From positions 1 to 40,367 of the IMG/VR virus record IMGVR_UViG_3300010401_000026: a stretch of 40,367 nt of DNA; one strand, written 5' to 3'. A program made the translations under genes and the position numbers. The DNA comes from a virus. Under the pieces are notes generated by a model that made no database searches, was not told where the DNA came from, and was given only the letters and a program-made list of their open reading frames with translations. Within the stretch, counting starts at the first letter, position 1. The number at the start of each line of letters is the position of its first letter. Shown piece by piece: positions 21,282 through 29,652 of the stretch.

Positions 21282-21545
21282 ATGGCAAAAGGTACTGCTA
21301 CATCAAACAAAATGATGCCAAGGATGGACACTTATGGTGGGCAAAATAACCCAGGGTATCAGCCTCCTTCGGGATCTGCTGGAAGCTCAGCTTTTGGAGA
21401 ATATTCTCATAAAAGCAATCCAATGAGCACCCCAAAGAAAGGTAGCTCTATTGGCCCAGGATATGGCAACAGCGATCGCATGAAGGCTATGTCTCTGAAA
21501 GATGAGCAAGCTAGAAAAGAAAGCTTAAGAGGTATGCCTTGCTAA
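21282..21545 (+). CDS. Small Gly/Ser/Pro-rich protein after portal
   Basis: 87 residues, low-complexity (NNPGYQPPSGSAGSSAFGEY) with basic patches, ending MKAMSLKDEQARKESLRG. Ribosome site GGAGTAAGTAC. Not recognised; small disordered proteins at this position are common in podoviruses and may be minor head components. Confidence 0.65.
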   Translation: MAKGTATSNKMMPRMDTYGGQNNPGYQPPSGSAGSSAFGEYSHKSNPMSTPKKGSSIGPGYGNSDRMKAMSLKDEQARKESLRGMPC

Positions 21546-21916
21546 TACTTCCAAAATCCTCTAGTCCAATGGACGAGCATGTTCAAGCCCGAGAAGGGAT
21601 GACGAATCATTTCAATACACAATTGGAAAAGATTCTAAATGAAAACTCCCATAAGGACAAATATTGGATTTTGGGAAAGGTTAAGGCACACCGGCGCGGG
21701 GATAAAACTATCCTCAGACCGTTTTTACAACCATGCGATGAAAAGCCTGGCGTTGTGAAAGAAAGCTTTGTCTATGAAGTGGATAATAGACGAGGCGTAA
21801 AAACTCTTCTCTGGGTGCTCCATCCAGACAATACGTTGAGTTTCCCTACTCTGGGTAAATCCATTCGCGTAGCCGGCGATAAATCATCGGGCTCATCAAT
21901 CTTACTGCCGAAGTAA
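21539..21916 (+). CDS. Hypothetical head-region protein
   Basis: Up to 125 residues from a TTG at 21539 overlapping the previous stop, with AGAGG seven bases upstream; an in-frame ATG at 21569 is the alternative. Mixed alpha/beta with KYWILGKVKAHRRGDKTILRPFLQPC and VKTLLWVLHPDNTLSFPTLG. Not recognised. Its position before the scaffold suggests a head-assembly role. Confidence 0.62.
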   Translation: MLILPKSSSPMDEHVQAREGMTNHFNTQLEKILNENSHKDKYWILGKVKAHRRGDKTILRPFLQPCDEKPGVVKESFVYEVDNRRGVKTLLWVLHPDNTLSFPTLGKSIRVAGDKSSGSSILLPK

Positions 21917-21937
21917 CGGCAGAAATCGGGAGATTTA

Positions 21938-22558
21938 ATGACAGAAGAAGAACAAGTAGACGTTCAGCCAGCTGCCTCCGAGCCGACAGACGTTGAGTCT
22001 CAGGAAACACCGCAAGAAGAACAGAAAATGGTTCCTCTTGCTGCTCTACAGGCAGAAAGAAAGAAACGCCAGGAAATGGAAGCGCGGGCGAAAGTCTACG
22101 AAGATTTAATGGCGAAGAAAAATCAAGAGCCTGAAGAAGAGGAAGACCCAGAAGCATTATTGACAAAGGGATCTTTTAAAGAAGAGAAAGCTCTCACGAA
22201 AAGAGAGATTTTAGAGCAAGTCTATCAAGACATGAATCCTGAGGCTGTTCAGAAGATAAATACATATCTGAAACCTATTTTGGACAAGAAACCTTGGCTA
22301 GCAGCCTCGGTCGATAATGCTCTAAATCGTCTTGCTCGTGCAAGTGAAATTGTAGATGACTATATGCACCTTGTTGAACCCAAGAAGGTGAATACACAGG
22401 CATCAAGTGATGCAAAAAGAATCGTTCAAAACTCCCAGAAGCCAGGCTCTCCAGCAACTTTTGCTAAGTCAGCCCAGCCCACGGGGATTGAATATTTGAA
22501 AAGCATTCAGGGGAAGAAAGAATTTAGGGAGTATCGACAGAAGATGCTAAACGGCTAA
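21938..22558 (+). CDS. Scaffold-like protein
   Basis: 206 residues, highly charged and helical: a Glu-rich N-terminus (TEEEQVDVQPAASEPTDVE), a coiled segment (LAALQAERKKRQEMEARAKVYED), acidic EEEEDPEALL, and a basic C-terminus (EFREYRQKMLNG). This composition immediately upstream of the major capsid gene is typical of scaffolding proteins, whose basic C-terminal helix binds the capsid protein. No sequence signature beyond that. Confidence 0.75.
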   Translation: MTEEEQVDVQPAASEPTDVESQETPQEEQKMVPLAALQAERKKRQEMEARAKVYEDLMAKKNQEPEEEEDPEALLTKGSFKEEKALTKREILEQVYQDMNPEAVQKINTYLKPILDKKPWLAASVDNALNRLARASEIVDDYMHLVEPKKVNTQASSDAKRIVQNSQKPGSPATFAKSAQPTGIEYLKSIQGKKEFREYRQKMLNG

Positions 22559-22596
22559 GTGTCTCTTGTCAAATTAATTTTTGACTAGGAGTTAAC

Positions 22597-23538
22597 ATGG
22601 CCTCAGGAACAACTACGACAGTACAAGTCGACCCAGAAGTCAACTTGTTCTTCGATAATATTCTCCTCGATCGTCATCAGCCATACTATGTTTATGGTTA
22701 TTTCGCTCAAGAGAGAAGGATTCCTCAGAAGAATAGCAAGAACGCTATCTTCCGAAGATTCGACAACCTTGCCGACGCTCTTACACCACTTACAGAAGGT
22801 GTTACCCCAGCAGCAGAGCAAGTTTCTAAGTTTGACATCACAGCAACGGTTTCTCAATATGGTAAGGTCGTTCAGCTATCTGACGACGTAATCATCACCG
22901 TTCAAGATCAGACAGCTAATGAAGTCGCCGATATGCTTGCTCAAAACATGGCATCTACTTACGACAAAATCGTAAGAAACATGCTCGTGGCTACGGCTGC
23001 ACAGATCGACTGCCTAAACGGCGTTAACGGGAATGCGATTACAGAAGTCACAACGACTGACCTTGAACTTGCTGTAGACTATGTAACAGGGAACAACGGT
23101 AAGAAGCTTTCTCCAAATATGGAAGGGCGCGACGCTTTCGGAACTGCTCCGGTTTGGGCCGCTTTTTGGATGGTAATCTCTACCGATCTTAGAACAGATT
23201 TTAAAAATCTTTCTAACTTCCTTCCTACAGCCGATTACCCCCGTCAACAAGCTGTTTTGGAAGCGGAACTGGGTTCTTGTGATGAGGTTCGCCTTGTCAT
23301 GTCCACAGAGGCTTATAAAGACACATCCGTGTCTCCTGCCGTCTACTCCAACTTGCTTTTTGCAGCTAACGCTTATGGCCGAATCATGATCGACGATCAG
23401 TCGATGGAAATGATCATCAAGCCATTAGGGGCTGGAGAAGACCCCCTTAATCAGCGTCAAACAATGGGTTGGAAGGGCCGTCTTGGCTCAGTCATCCTCG
23501 ATGACAGCTGGTGCGTAAATCTTAGAAGCACCAAATAA
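22597..23538 (+). CDS. Major capsid protein, N4-gp56 family
   Basis: 313 residues. The N-terminal half (FFDNILLDRHQPYYVYGYFAQ.., GVTPAAEQVSKFDITATVSQYGKVVQLSDDV) is the hallmark of the N4-gp56 type capsid protein with the HK97 fold. The C-terminus closes with a strand GSVILDDSWCVNLRSTK. TAGGAGTTAAC is a strong ribosome site, as expected for an abundant product. Confidence 0.92.
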   Translation: MASGTTTTVQVDPEVNLFFDNILLDRHQPYYVYGYFAQERRIPQKNSKNAIFRRFDNLADALTPLTEGVTPAAEQVSKFDITATVSQYGKVVQLSDDVIITVQDQTANEVADMLAQNMASTYDKIVRNMLVATAAQIDCLNGVNGNAITEVTTTDLELAVDYVTGNNGKKLSPNMEGRDAFGTAPVWAAFWMVISTDLRTDFKNLSNFLPTADYPRQQAVLEAELGSCDEVRLVMSTEAYKDTSVSPAVYSNLLFAANAYGRIMIDDQSMEMIIKPLGAGEDPLNQRQTMGWKGRLGSVILDDSWCVNLRSTK

Positions 23539-23549
23539 GGAGGAATAAA

Positions 23550-24254
23550 ATGACTGCACCTATCGGAACTTCAGCAAATATTTTCACTGGCACAAGAGAA
23601 CTTAGCCAAGTGACAAATACCTATGCAGGCTACTTCCAATCGGATGGCGCTGCTTATGATCTCGTCTTGCCATGGCAAGCAGATAAAATTGAGTGGTTTA
23701 ACTATACAAAATATGGAACTAACTCTCAAAACCTCTCAGGCGTATGGTTTAGAGACTTCCCTTCAGGGGATGCTCTTATCGTTGCCCGAGGAACAACAGA
23801 TTTGACATCTACTCTTGAGACAACTAACGGGGTGACTAATGCAAGCACCGCAGGTGGCTTCACAAATCAGCATGTCACAATCACAGGCATCACTACAGCC
23901 ACTCCAGCAGTCGTCACAGCTGCTAGCCATGGTCTTGTAGATGGTGATCGCGTTGTAATAACTAAAGTGATCGGTTCTATTGGTTCTGAACTTAATAACA
24001 ACACCTATGTGGTTGACGTCCTTTCGTCTTCTACATTCGCATTGTATGACGTTTATGGCCTCCCTATCACAACAGTAGGCTCTTATACCTCTAGCGGACA
24101 GATCACTAAGACTGGCCCTGAGCTTGGAGTTGTCAATAATCCTCCTTCATACATCTATACCCTAGGTACAGCTGTAGTAGGAAATGACAATGACATCATC
24201 TACTTTGTTGCCTACAAGTTTAATGCCTATTTTAACCTCGGCGACACAGCCTAG
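23550..24254 (+). CDS. Head decoration/fibre protein with FCCH-like domain
   Basis: 234 residues starting 11 bases after the capsid gene with AAGGAGGAATAAA. The N-terminal half is beta-rich (FSGVWFRDFPSGDALIV type strands). The middle (about 112-180) holds PAVVTAASHGLVDGDRVVI, NNNTYVVDVLSSSTFALYD and GSYTSSGQI, the same domain as in the protein at 16635-17051. Abundant expression and position suggest a capsid decoration protein. That role is inferred. Confidence 0.72.
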   Translation: MTAPIGTSANIFTGTRELSQVTNTYAGYFQSDGAAYDLVLPWQADKIEWFNYTKYGTNSQNLSGVWFRDFPSGDALIVARGTTDLTSTLETTNGVTNASTAGGFTNQHVTITGITTATPAVVTAASHGLVDGDRVVITKVIGSIGSELNNNTYVVDVLSSSTFALYDVYGLPITTVGSYTSSGQITKTGPELGVVNNPPSYIYTLGTAVVGNDNDIIYFVAYKFNAYFNLGDTA

Positions 24255-24308
24255 GAATTCATATGGGGTGGGGATGTAATGTCCTCATCCTTTTAACCAG
24301 AGGAATCC

Positions 24309-24800
24309 ATGAGAAAATCTCAGAAAGAAAAAGACGCCATTCAGATGGAGTCAGCCGTTTTATGCGGTGGAGCAGTTATAGAGAAAGAAGAAAAAGAGCC
24401 TTTTGACTTTGATTCATTCAAATTCGAAAAACTCTCCGACTTCGATATCTACAATACCCATGTTAGAAAACATAATAGAATGTGCCTTCATGAAAGAAAT
24501 AAGATGAAGGTAAAGGTTCCGGATGAAACCTTTTATCCAAAGATAAAGATTAAGTTTCAAAGGTTTGATCAGCCGGAAAACGTCTTAAAAGCAATCGTAA
24601 GAACAAAAGATATCGAATGGAGAGGTCAATTACGTCCAGGCGGTACTTATGAACTGCCCGCTCCAGTTGTTAAATTTCTAAACAGATTAGCAGTCCCAAC
24701 TTTTTCAGAAGTGAAAGTCAATGATGGTGGAGAAACCATTACCGAAACAAGGCAAACAGGTGAGAAAGCTAGATTCTCCTGCCAAATCGTGGATTTTTAA
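24309..24800 (+). CDS. Hypothetical head-region protein
   Basis: 163 residues, charged: Glu/Lys-rich N-terminus, then KIKIKFQRFDQPENVLKAIVRTKDIEWRGQL and ELPAPVVKFLNRLAVPTFSEV. Not recognised. The 54-base gap before it has a weak GGATG/CATCC hairpin followed by TTTT, possibly attenuating transcription after the capsid genes. Conserved position suggests a structural or assembly role. Confidence 0.65.
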   Translation: MRKSQKEKDAIQMESAVLCGGAVIEKEEKEPFDFDSFKFEKLSDFDIYNTHVRKHNRMCLHERNKMKVKVPDETFYPKIKIKFQRFDQPENVLKAIVRTKDIEWRGQLRPGGTYELPAPVVKFLNRLAVPTFSEVKVNDGGETITETRQTGEKARFSCQIVDF

Positions 24801-24809
24801 GGAGTCATA

Positions 24810-25535
24810 ATGTCAACAGGGCCAGTTCTTACTCAGGACGCATCAGCTGTCTTATTAATCATGAGAAACGTCACAGGGCGTGTAGATCGTAATGATCCCG
24901 CGTTCACTGATGCCATCATGTACAATTATTTGAACGTATTTCTACAAGCTCAACACCCTACGGAGCTGCGCCTCTTTGAAGATCAGACATGGTGGGATTT
25001 CACTATTGATGAAAATACAGATGATCCTATGACTGTTGATCTAGATGCCCTCGGATTTAGTACCATTGGGCCCCTAGCTTATGTAAGCTATCCAAACAAT
25101 GGACAGAACCCAAACACCTTCAAGATGTTTTGGTATGAAGATCCTGCTCAATTCTATTACAGATGGCCTTGGAATAACACTTTCACTCCTCAGCAGCCAA
25201 CCTATGTTCTCTATTATGACAATTCTCTGACTTTTAGAGGCCCTCCTGACCAGGAATATGAAGTCCGCATTTCAGCAAATAAGATCAAAATCTATTTCGG
25301 AGGGCAGTTTGCAGGGAATAACAATATAGATGTGGATCAAGATGGAATGCAGACCGTTGTGCCAGCTTATCTCATTCGATATCTAGCCTATGGGGCAGCT
25401 CTCGATATCCTCTCAGATTATGGTGAGATGGATAAATACCAAGAAGTTTTTCAAGTTTATAGACGTTATCGCGGTCAAGTTCTTGCAAGGACTTGGGATC
25501 AGATTGCAACACAAAGAACCGCCCCAGATTTTTAA
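24810..25535 (+). CDS. Head-tail adaptor protein (P22 gp4-like role)
   Basis: 241 residues. The N-terminal helical part (SAVLLIMRNVTGRVDRNDPAFTDAIMYNYLNVFLQAQ) is the pattern of head-tail connector/adaptor proteins, and the C-terminal part (PAYLIRYLAYGAALDILSDYGEMDKYQEVFQVYRRYRGQVLAR) is the matching helical bundle. Between them lies a beta region. Such proteins sit under the portal. Specific homology to P22 gp4 cannot be confirmed by eye. Confidence 0.75.
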   Translation: MSTGPVLTQDASAVLLIMRNVTGRVDRNDPAFTDAIMYNYLNVFLQAQHPTELRLFEDQTWWDFTIDENTDDPMTVDLDALGFSTIGPLAYVSYPNNGQNPNTFKMFWYEDPAQFYYRWPWNNTFTPQQPTYVLYYDNSLTFRGPPDQEYEVRISANKIKIYFGGQFAGNNNIDVDQDGMQTVVPAYLIRYLAYGAALDILSDYGEMDKYQEVFQVYRRYRGQVLARTWDQIATQRTAPDF

Positions 25536-25543
25536 GGAGTTTT

Positions 25544-26167
25544 ATGACTTATAATCCAGCAGTACCATTAAATAGTGATTCGCCAAGCCTTCTTCCTGGT
25601 CAATGCCAAGCCAACTTTACAAGGCTCCAAACATTACTGGGAGCAGACCATCAATTCAACTTATCCGCTGCCGCTAACGACGGTTATCACAATCTTATTC
25701 ATATGCTTCCTCAAGCTCCTGTCGGAGCCTTAGCTGGGACTGGAAGATTGTATGTTAAAATTGTCTCAGGAGTTGCTCAGCTTTTCTACATGACTAGCGC
25801 AGGAACCGAATATCAGATCACTCCAGCGGCTTCAGCGGCAGGCGTTTTTGCTGCTGTAAACTTTAATGGTACAGGCGCACCTTCTATAAGAAGCCAGACA
25901 AATGTAGCAAGCATAGCTAGATTATCAGGTTTTTCTTCAGGAGGTTATCGTATAACTTTTACAACTCCTGCCTCAAATAATAACTACATTGTCTCAGTTA
26001 CAGGTCAAAGAAATGATAGCGATAACGATCGTCCTGTTGGTGGATTTGTAATAGCTTCATCTTCATATGGCACTTCTCAAACTACAACAAGATTAGATGT
26101 TGGCTTCACAAGAGATACAAGTTTTCAGGATGTCTTAATGGGCAACGTAATCATTTATCAGGTATAA
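25544..26167 (+). CDS. Tail or fibre-associated structural protein
   Basis: 207 residues from the ATG at 25544 (AAGGAGTTTT upstream), not from 25493. The N-terminal part names its own context (SLLPGQCQANFTRLQTLLGADHQFNLSAAANDGYHN), a sequence type seen in phage proteins linking to fibres. The rest is beta-rich with a GGYRITFTTPASNNNYIVSVTG strand pattern typical of receptor-binding or fibre tip domains. Could be a head-attached or tail-attached fibre. Confidence 0.7.
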   Translation: MTYNPAVPLNSDSPSLLPGQCQANFTRLQTLLGADHQFNLSAAANDGYHNLIHMLPQAPVGALAGTGRLYVKIVSGVAQLFYMTSAGTEYQITPAASAAGVFAAVNFNGTGAPSIRSQTNVASIARLSGFSSGGYRITFTTPASNNNYIVSVTGQRNDSDNDRPVGGFVIASSSYGTSQTTTRLDVGFTRDTSFQDVLMGNVIIYQV

Positions 26168-28620
26168 TGAGTTATCAACCTTTCTTAATTGCAGCCTATG
26201 CGACTGGCCTTGATCAAAGGCTTCAGCCTTGGCTTTTGCCTAATGATGCTTTCGTCAATCTATTTGACGGTTTTGTGTATAGGGGAGTTACAAGCAAAAG
26301 AGATGGCTATTCAGGTCTTGCCAATGGTTTAAAATCCACCTACACAGAAAGCCGAATGGTTGTCCAAGTTTCTTATGGATATACTGTCTCCGGCGTTATT
26401 GATGGAGCCAATGATACATTCGCAATTCAATTGATTGCTCCTGCTGTTCCTGGAAGTTTGATTATTACTGGTTCAAATCCAGTTCAAACCGTAAATGATG
26501 ATGGAGCCGGCAATTTGACTGGCGACGGAACAGGAACAATAAATTATGTTACAGGTTTAGTTAATGTTGTATTTACTGCCCCTCCCGCTCTTGCATCTAC
26601 AATTACCGTGGAATATGGAAATTATAGTGTCGGTGACGGCACAGCAGGCCCTTATTTATTTACAGCTGCAAATACCCCTCTGAGAAGAGGGACAATCGTC
26701 ATTACCGCTGGTGCTCAATCTGCTGTAGATGATGGAGTAGGTGGATTTATTACAACCCCAGCTGGGGGATCGGGATCAGTAGACTATACTACAGGGGATA
26801 TTAGCGTTACATTCAATGCAGTAGTTGCTTCTGGAACTCCAATAACTATTACCTATGATTATCATCAGGGTCTTCCAGTAATGGGAGTAATGAATTTCTT
26901 CCCTAATGATAATACGAGGCAATTAATTGTCGTTGATACTCAATATGTTAATAAATACAATCCTTCAACTGATAGATTAGAATATGTAGATTCAGCAGGC
27001 ACTTATCCTTATAGCGGGGATTTCCAAGACTTTTTCTCATGGGTAAACTATTCAGACGCTTCTTCAAATCCGCGCCTTCTTTTCTGTAATGGAGTCCCTG
27101 GCGATGTGGTGCAGCAATGGGATGGAACAACATTGCAAGATTATGCTCCTACTTTTACGATTGGATCATTAAATGCACGTCAACTCTTTAACGTTAGGGA
27201 TCGCCTAGTTTTATTTCAAACAATAGAAGCAGGGACTTTCTATCCAAGAAGAATTAGAATTTCAGGGACGGGAATAAATTCCGATAATTTTGATAATACA
27301 GCTACGGGCGCTGGATTCATTGATATTCCTGATAATACATTTTTCTATGGAGCAGCGTTTAACCGCGATGACATTCTCTTCTTCACTGAAGCTGCAACGT
27401 GGCAATTTAAATATACTGGAAATGATGTTACTCCCTTCATTCTTGAAAAAGTGGATGGAAGCAGAGGAAGCAAAGCAGCATTCTCGGTGATTTCTTATCT
27501 CAATAGAACCATGGCCGCAAGCCCTAGAGGGCTGATTATTTCAGATGGTTATAGCGTAGATAGAATGGATGAAATGATTCCTAACTTCGCTTTCAACAAT
27601 ATTAACGATGAATTCTTTGAGTCATGCTTCTCCGGATTTCTGGATGAAGATAGAGACGTTTATATGCTTTATCCTTCTGATGGCGACGTTAGACCTGCTC
27701 TTGTGCCAATAGCCTCTTCAGATAGAATTTTAGTTAATAACTTCGAAGAAGACAACTTTGCTATTTATAGAATTCCAATGTCGTGCATGGGTAATTTTCA
27801 GGTAGCCTTCGGTATTCAATGGAGTGATTTAACGGCCGAAGCTGGCTTTCCTGACTGGGATGCTCTTTCAGATAAATATGAAACGTGGAATGCATTTCCT
27901 TACTCTAAAGGCACTCCTGTAACTGTTGGAGGAGGCCATAAAGGTGAGGTGTGGAAATTAAATGATAATGAAAGTGAAGACAATCCTCTTAAAATAAGAG
28001 ACATTCAAATTCTTAATGAAGACTTTGTTCGAGTAACTTCCGACTGGAATAATTATAATATCGGCGATTACATTTCTTTCAAAGATGTGGGAGGGATGAC
28101 CCAGATTAATGGTAAACAAGGGGCAATCGAAGCTACTCCCACTCCCTATAATGTCTTTGATGTGAAGATTAAGACAAATACATTTGATGCATACACAAGC
28201 GGTGGAGAATGTGCTAAGTCCATTCCATTTGAGTTTCTAACAAAACAGCTTAATCCTTTTGCTGAAATGGATAAGAAAATCAGAATTGGTTGGATTTATT
28301 TCTATGTGGAAGCAGTCGAATCAGATTTAACTGATGAAGATGGAAATCTTCTTCCAGCTATTTTAACAGTCGATGTCTTTACAAATGATAATGTTAATAA
28401 TCCTTCTCGGCCTGTACAAAATGCCAATGTCCCCAACTTCACATATCAAGTAAATTGTACAAATGAAACCGGGGTAACAGGAAATAAGAAATGGGTAAAA
28501 ATCTGGATCAATCAGACGGCGCGTTTCTTACAATTTAGGGTCAGAAACAATCAAGCTGGGGCTCAGGTCAAGGTTCATGCGATGATGCCTGGAATGGCCC
28601 CTGTAGGACGTTTAATATGA
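26167..28620 (+). CDS. Tail nozzle/tube-type protein with duplicated beta domain
   Basis: 817 residues. It opens FLIAAYATGLDQRLQPWLLPNDAFVNLFDGFVYRGVTSKRDGY, the start pattern of podovirus tail nozzle proteins (P22 gp10/T7 gp12-type role). Residues about 72-160 and 160-232 are a tandem duplication of one beta domain, each with GSLIITGSNPVQTVNDDGAG.. / GTIVITAGAQSAVDDGVGG.. followed by INYVTGLVNVVF / VDYTTGDISVTF and ITVEY / ITITY. The rest continues as a beta-propeller-like region (FPNDNTRQLIVVDTQYVNKY). Overlaps the previous gene by one base and the next by four. Confidence 0.82.
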   Translation: MSYQPFLIAAYATGLDQRLQPWLLPNDAFVNLFDGFVYRGVTSKRDGYSGLANGLKSTYTESRMVVQVSYGYTVSGVIDGANDTFAIQLIAPAVPGSLIITGSNPVQTVNDDGAGNLTGDGTGTINYVTGLVNVVFTAPPALASTITVEYGNYSVGDGTAGPYLFTAANTPLRRGTIVITAGAQSAVDDGVGGFITTPAGGSGSVDYTTGDISVTFNAVVASGTPITITYDYHQGLPVMGVMNFFPNDNTRQLIVVDTQYVNKYNPSTDRLEYVDSAGTYPYSGDFQDFFSWVNYSDASSNPRLLFCNGVPGDVVQQWDGTTLQDYAPTFTIGSLNARQLFNVRDRLVLFQTIEAGTFYPRRIRISGTGINSDNFDNTATGAGFIDIPDNTFFYGAAFNRDDILFFTEAATWQFKYTGNDVTPFILEKVDGSRGSKAAFSVISYLNRTMAASPRGLIISDGYSVDRMDEMIPNFAFNNINDEFFESCFSGFLDEDRDVYMLYPSDGDVRPALVPIASSDRILVNNFEEDNFAIYRIPMSCMGNFQVAFGIQWSDLTAEAGFPDWDALSDKYETWNAFPYSKGTPVTVGGGHKGEVWKLNDNESEDNPLKIRDIQILNEDFVRVTSDWNNYNIGDYISFKDVGGMTQINGKQGAIEATPTPYNVFDVKIKTNTFDAYTSGGECAKSIPFEFLTKQLNPFAEMDKKIRIGWIYFYVEAVESDLTDEDGNLLPAILTVDVFTNDNVNNPSRPVQNANVPNFTYQVNCTNETGVTGNKKWVKIWINQTARFLQFRVRNNQAGAQVKVHAMMPGMAPVGRLI

Positions 28621-28898
28621 GTTCTAATCTACCTCTTAAGAAAAATTGGGGAGAAGCTTCAAAAACCGAAGAAAAGGCGTTGCTCCGACAGCTCGATGAA
28701 ATGTATACCGACATCGCCAATAACATTGGACAATTAGCCAAGAAGAATATCTTGAATGGATCTGACCCTGCTGCTAATGATCAAAGAAATCGATTTTTCT
28801 CTATTGGAGATATTGCAATAAGAACTGACACTGATGCCGCGTGGATTATGACTTCAAGGACGACACCAGAAGCGGTTACATGGACTTTGATATCATAA
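28617..28898 (+). CDS. Small tail-region protein
   Basis: 93 residues, coupled by ATGA to the nozzle gene. A helical N-terminus (EEKALLRQLDEMYTDIANNIGQL) and a C-terminal beta part (RFFSIGDIAIRTDTDAAWIMTSRTTPEAVTWTLI). Common beside tail nozzle genes; no named function. Confidence 0.7.
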   Translation: MSSNLPLKKNWGEASKTEEKALLRQLDEMYTDIANNIGQLAKKNILNGSDPAANDQRNRFFSIGDIAIRTDTDAAWIMTSRTTPEAVTWTLIS

Positions 28899-28900
28899 AG

Positions 28901-28959
28901 CGGAAAGAGAATAGGAGAAAGGGAGACTTCTCACGTAACCCTTATTTACCCTCTTTCCG
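28901..28959 (+). other. Structured intergenic element in the tail operon
   Basis: CGGAAAGAG (28901-28909) and CTCTTTCCG (28951-28959) are a perfect nine-base inverted repeat. The 41-base interior holds a second hairpin, GAGAA/TTCTC. The gap 28899-29016 is the largest in the structural operon. No T-run follows, so RNA processing or partial termination are possible roles. Confidence 0.5.
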
Positions 28960-29016
28960 AGCAAATTATGCAAGACAGAATAATTTAAATCTAATGTTTT
29001 CTATAGCGAGGTAAAA

Positions 29017-29640
29017 ATGCCTAAGACAGATTGGGGAAGTGGATTGTCAAGCGGATTGAGCGGGGCTGCTACAGGCTTTACCGCCGGTGGCCCAATTGGA
29101 GGAGTAATTGGAGGCGTTGCAGGGCTTTTCGGGGGCCTATTTGGAGGAAAGAAAAAGAAGAAGAAAAAGAAGATCTCCACTCTAGATAAAAACCAACAGC
29201 AACTTCATGATGAGCAATATTCTGCTTTTCATGGAGAAGGGCCTTTGGCAGAGCTCTATAATTATGATCCTCAAAAAGCAAACGATGTTTTTGATAAAAA
29301 CGTTGCCTATGCAGAAAATAGAAATTTCTTAGAAAAAATTGTACCAGGAATCACTGGAGCCTTCAGAAGTAACGGCCTCATGAATAGCTCTTATGCTGGA
29401 GATGCATTATCAAAAGCGGGAAGAGATGTGGAGGAGAAATTGGCTGGTTTAAGAGCTGACTATCTCTATAACCAAGAAAACAATGCTAAGAATGCAAAGT
29501 TAAATTCTCTTGAGAATTATCAGAACCGACAGACATTTGCTTATGATCAAGCAGCTCCAAGTGGAGGAGGATTCAATATCGATAGCATTCTCAACTCAAT
29601 TACTCCGGACTCTATTGATGCAATTAAAAACTTATTCTAA
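29017..29640 (+). CDS. Ejection-protein candidate (glycine zipper, poly-Lys)
   Basis: 207 residues. The N-terminus is a Gly/Ala hydrophobic zipper (residues about 8-44, with GGPIGGVIGGVAGLFGGLFGG) followed immediately by a run of eight lysines. A helical charged body follows. The zipper-plus-poly-Lys could insert in membranes and bind DNA. Position before two long coiled-coil genes matches the ejection-protein (internal virion) block of podoviruses. GCGAGGTAAAA precedes the ATG. Confidence 0.68.
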   Translation: MPKTDWGSGLSSGLSGAATGFTAGGPIGGVIGGVAGLFGGLFGGKKKKKKKKISTLDKNQQQLHDEQYSAFHGEGPLAELYNYDPQKANDVFDKNVAYAENRNFLEKIVPGITGAFRSNGLMNSSYAGDALSKAGRDVEEKLAGLRADYLYNQENNAKNAKLNSLENYQNRQTFAYDQAAPSGGGFNIDSILNSITPDSIDAIKNLF

Positions 29641-29652
29641 TAAGAGGTAAAG

